A stretch of 61,072 nucleotides of DNA from an uncultured Lachnospiraceae bacterium (GTDB taxonomy: Bacteria > Bacillota > Clostridia > Lachnospirales > Lachnospiraceae): positions 1 to 61,072 of the forward strand of contig CAMWXB010000014.1 of the NCBI GenBank assembly GCA_947178125.1. The letters run 5' to 3'. Shown one piece after another: positions 60,282 through 61,072 of this stretch. The position numbers were made by a program, and so were the translations under genes. A model generated the notes under the pieces. The model saw only the letters and a list, made by a program, of their open reading frames with translations. It was not told the DNA's origin and made no database searches. The first letter of the stretch is position 1, and every line of letters begins with the position of its first letter.

Positions 60282-61001
60282 TTATATCCACCCTCCATCC
60301 AACGTAATGACCTGACCGGTCAAATACGCGGGCGCATTGAGAACGCTCTTTACCATCTGCGCAACCTCAGCGGGTGTCCCGATGCGGTCGCATGGAATCT
60401 CCTGCCGAAGGGCTTCCATCTCTTCCGGGGTGAAACAGCGGTTCATATCGGTATCGATAACGCCGCAGGCAACCGCATTGACCTGAATATTGCTGGGTGC
60501 AAGTTCTTTGGCGAGCGCTTTTGTGAAACTGTTCACCGCTCCTTTCGAAGCGGAATAGGCAGCTTCCATAGAGGCGCCGACATTTCCCCATACGGAAGAA
60601 ATATTGACAATCTTTCCGCTGTGCTTATGGAGCATCAGTGGGATTGCAAGCCTGCTCGTATAAAAAACAGAGTCCAAATTGGTTGACATAATCTTTCTCC
60701 AGTCCGAGAGAGACATTTCGCTCAAAAGCCCTACATAAGAGATTCCGGCATTGTTGACAACTACATCGAGCTGTTCGATGGAAGCAAAGAGAGCGCTCAC
60801 ATCATCGAAATTCCCCATATCCCCGACAAAAGGCGTACAGGAAACAGAATAACGCCCAGCAAGTTCTGCCGCAAACGCGGAAAGTATTTCGCTGGAATGG
60901 ATACAGGTGAGATATAAATGATAACCGTCTGCGGCCAGCATTTCGGCAATTGCCTTTCCGATTCCGCGGGACGCACCGGTGACTAAAGCATATTTGGACA
61001 T
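60282..61001 (-). CDS. SDR-family oxidoreductase (FabG-like 3-oxoacyl-ACP reductase)
   Basis: A 239-residue short-chain dehydrogenase. Cofactor motif VTGASRGIGKAIAE, then VVNNAGIS, catalytic Ser/Tyr/Lys in ISSVWGNVG and YSASKGAV, and the end YLTGQVITLDGGWI. FabG-like enzymes reduce 3-oxoacyl-ACP with NADPH. The short TGXXXGIG and length agree, but the pathway is not visible because the operon continues beyond the window. AAAGGAG before the ATG is strong. Confidence 0.85.
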   Translation of the reverse strand: MSKYALVTGASRGIGKAIAEMLAADGYHLYLTCIHSSEILSAFAAELAGRYSVSCTPFVGDMGNFDDVSALFASIEQLDVVVNNAGISYVGLLSEMSLSDWRKIMSTNLDSVFYTSRLAIPLMLHKHSGKIVNISSVWGNVGASMEAAYSASKGAVNSFTKALAKELAPSNIQVNAVACGVIDTDMNRCFTPEEMEALRQEIPCDRIGTPAEVAQMVKSVLNAPAYLTGQVITLDGGWI

Positions 61002-61072
61002 GGGGCGGGTATACTCCTTTCAGGGTGGCACTGCAATTCAGGAGAGCGTCGGCCGGGCAGGGCATAGTTCCT
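61002..61072 (-). other. Window edge upstream of the SDR gene
   Basis: Contains the SDR ribosome binding site (AAAGGAG on the minus strand). One minus-strand frame reaches a TGA (ends as PARPTLS), so the 3' end of a preceding gene may be here. It is too short to identify. Confidence 0.3.

Overview
The window looks like a chromosomal segment of an anaerobic gut Firmicute, most likely a Lachnospiraceae member. The basis is intermediate GC, strong AGGAGG-type ribosome binding sites, many small lipoproteins, and a B12-independent (glycyl radical) fucose/rhamnose-type bacterial microcompartment (BMC) locus. I see no rRNA, tRNA, transposase, integrase or CRISPR array.

Layout. 1-6.8 kb: a ribbon-helix-helix-like protein, an SF1 helicase fused to a nuclease-like C-terminus (possible defence module), a LURP-one/YxjI-like protein, a lipoprotein and two small enzymes. 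6.8-9.4 kb (minus): a GH127 glycosidase and a lipoprotein. 9.4-30.8 kb: a sugar region with an AraC regulator divergent from L-fucose isomerase, a LacI regulator, an FGGY kinase, a GatD-like dehydrogenase, an aldo/keto reductase, GatZ- and GatY-type tagatose-bisphosphate aldolase genes, a ribose-type ABC transporter, fucose mutarotase, a rhamnulokinase-like kinase, and a ParA ATPase with two small partner genes. 31-41 kb: mixed genes: MFS carrier, PHP phosphatase, MocR regulator divergent from an ECF S-component, an ECF sigma/anti-sigma pair, lipoproteins, a SirTM-type sirtuin with a zinc macrodomain, an acetyltransferase and a broken TetR gene. 42.1-56.3 kb: a complete BMC operon (EutS/PduU, EutP/PduV, FucA, GlcG-like, PduP, alcohol dehydrogenase, four BMC-H, PduL, EutN, PduS, PduT, DeoR regulator, glycyl radical diol dehydratase and its activase). 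56.4-60.2 kb: a methyltransferase/specificity pair facing an HNH-type restriction enzyme. The end holds an SDR reductase.

How the genes work together (inference from families). L-fucose is imported, probably by the ABC system, mutarotated (FucU), isomerised (FucI), phosphorylated (rhamnulokinase-like) and cleaved by FucA, which carries a C-terminal encapsulation helix. The lactaldehyde is reduced to 1,2-propanediol, dehydrated by the radical enzyme, and the propionaldehyde is split by PduP and PduL to propionyl-phosphate and by the alcohol dehydrogenase to propanol, inside the shell.

The most interesting structure is not a gene. A family of 110-150-nt multi-stem elements recurs between genes, most densely inside the BMC operon. 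Its stems are kept by compensatory base changes from copy to copy, and its 5' edge often supplies the stop codon of the gene before it. Other notable signals are two promoters with the same arrangement of four 11-bp direct repeats, a 47-bp near-perfect inverted repeat, a motif shared by the fucI and gatY/ABC promoters, three LacI-type operators, and the ParA module beside the fucose kinase.
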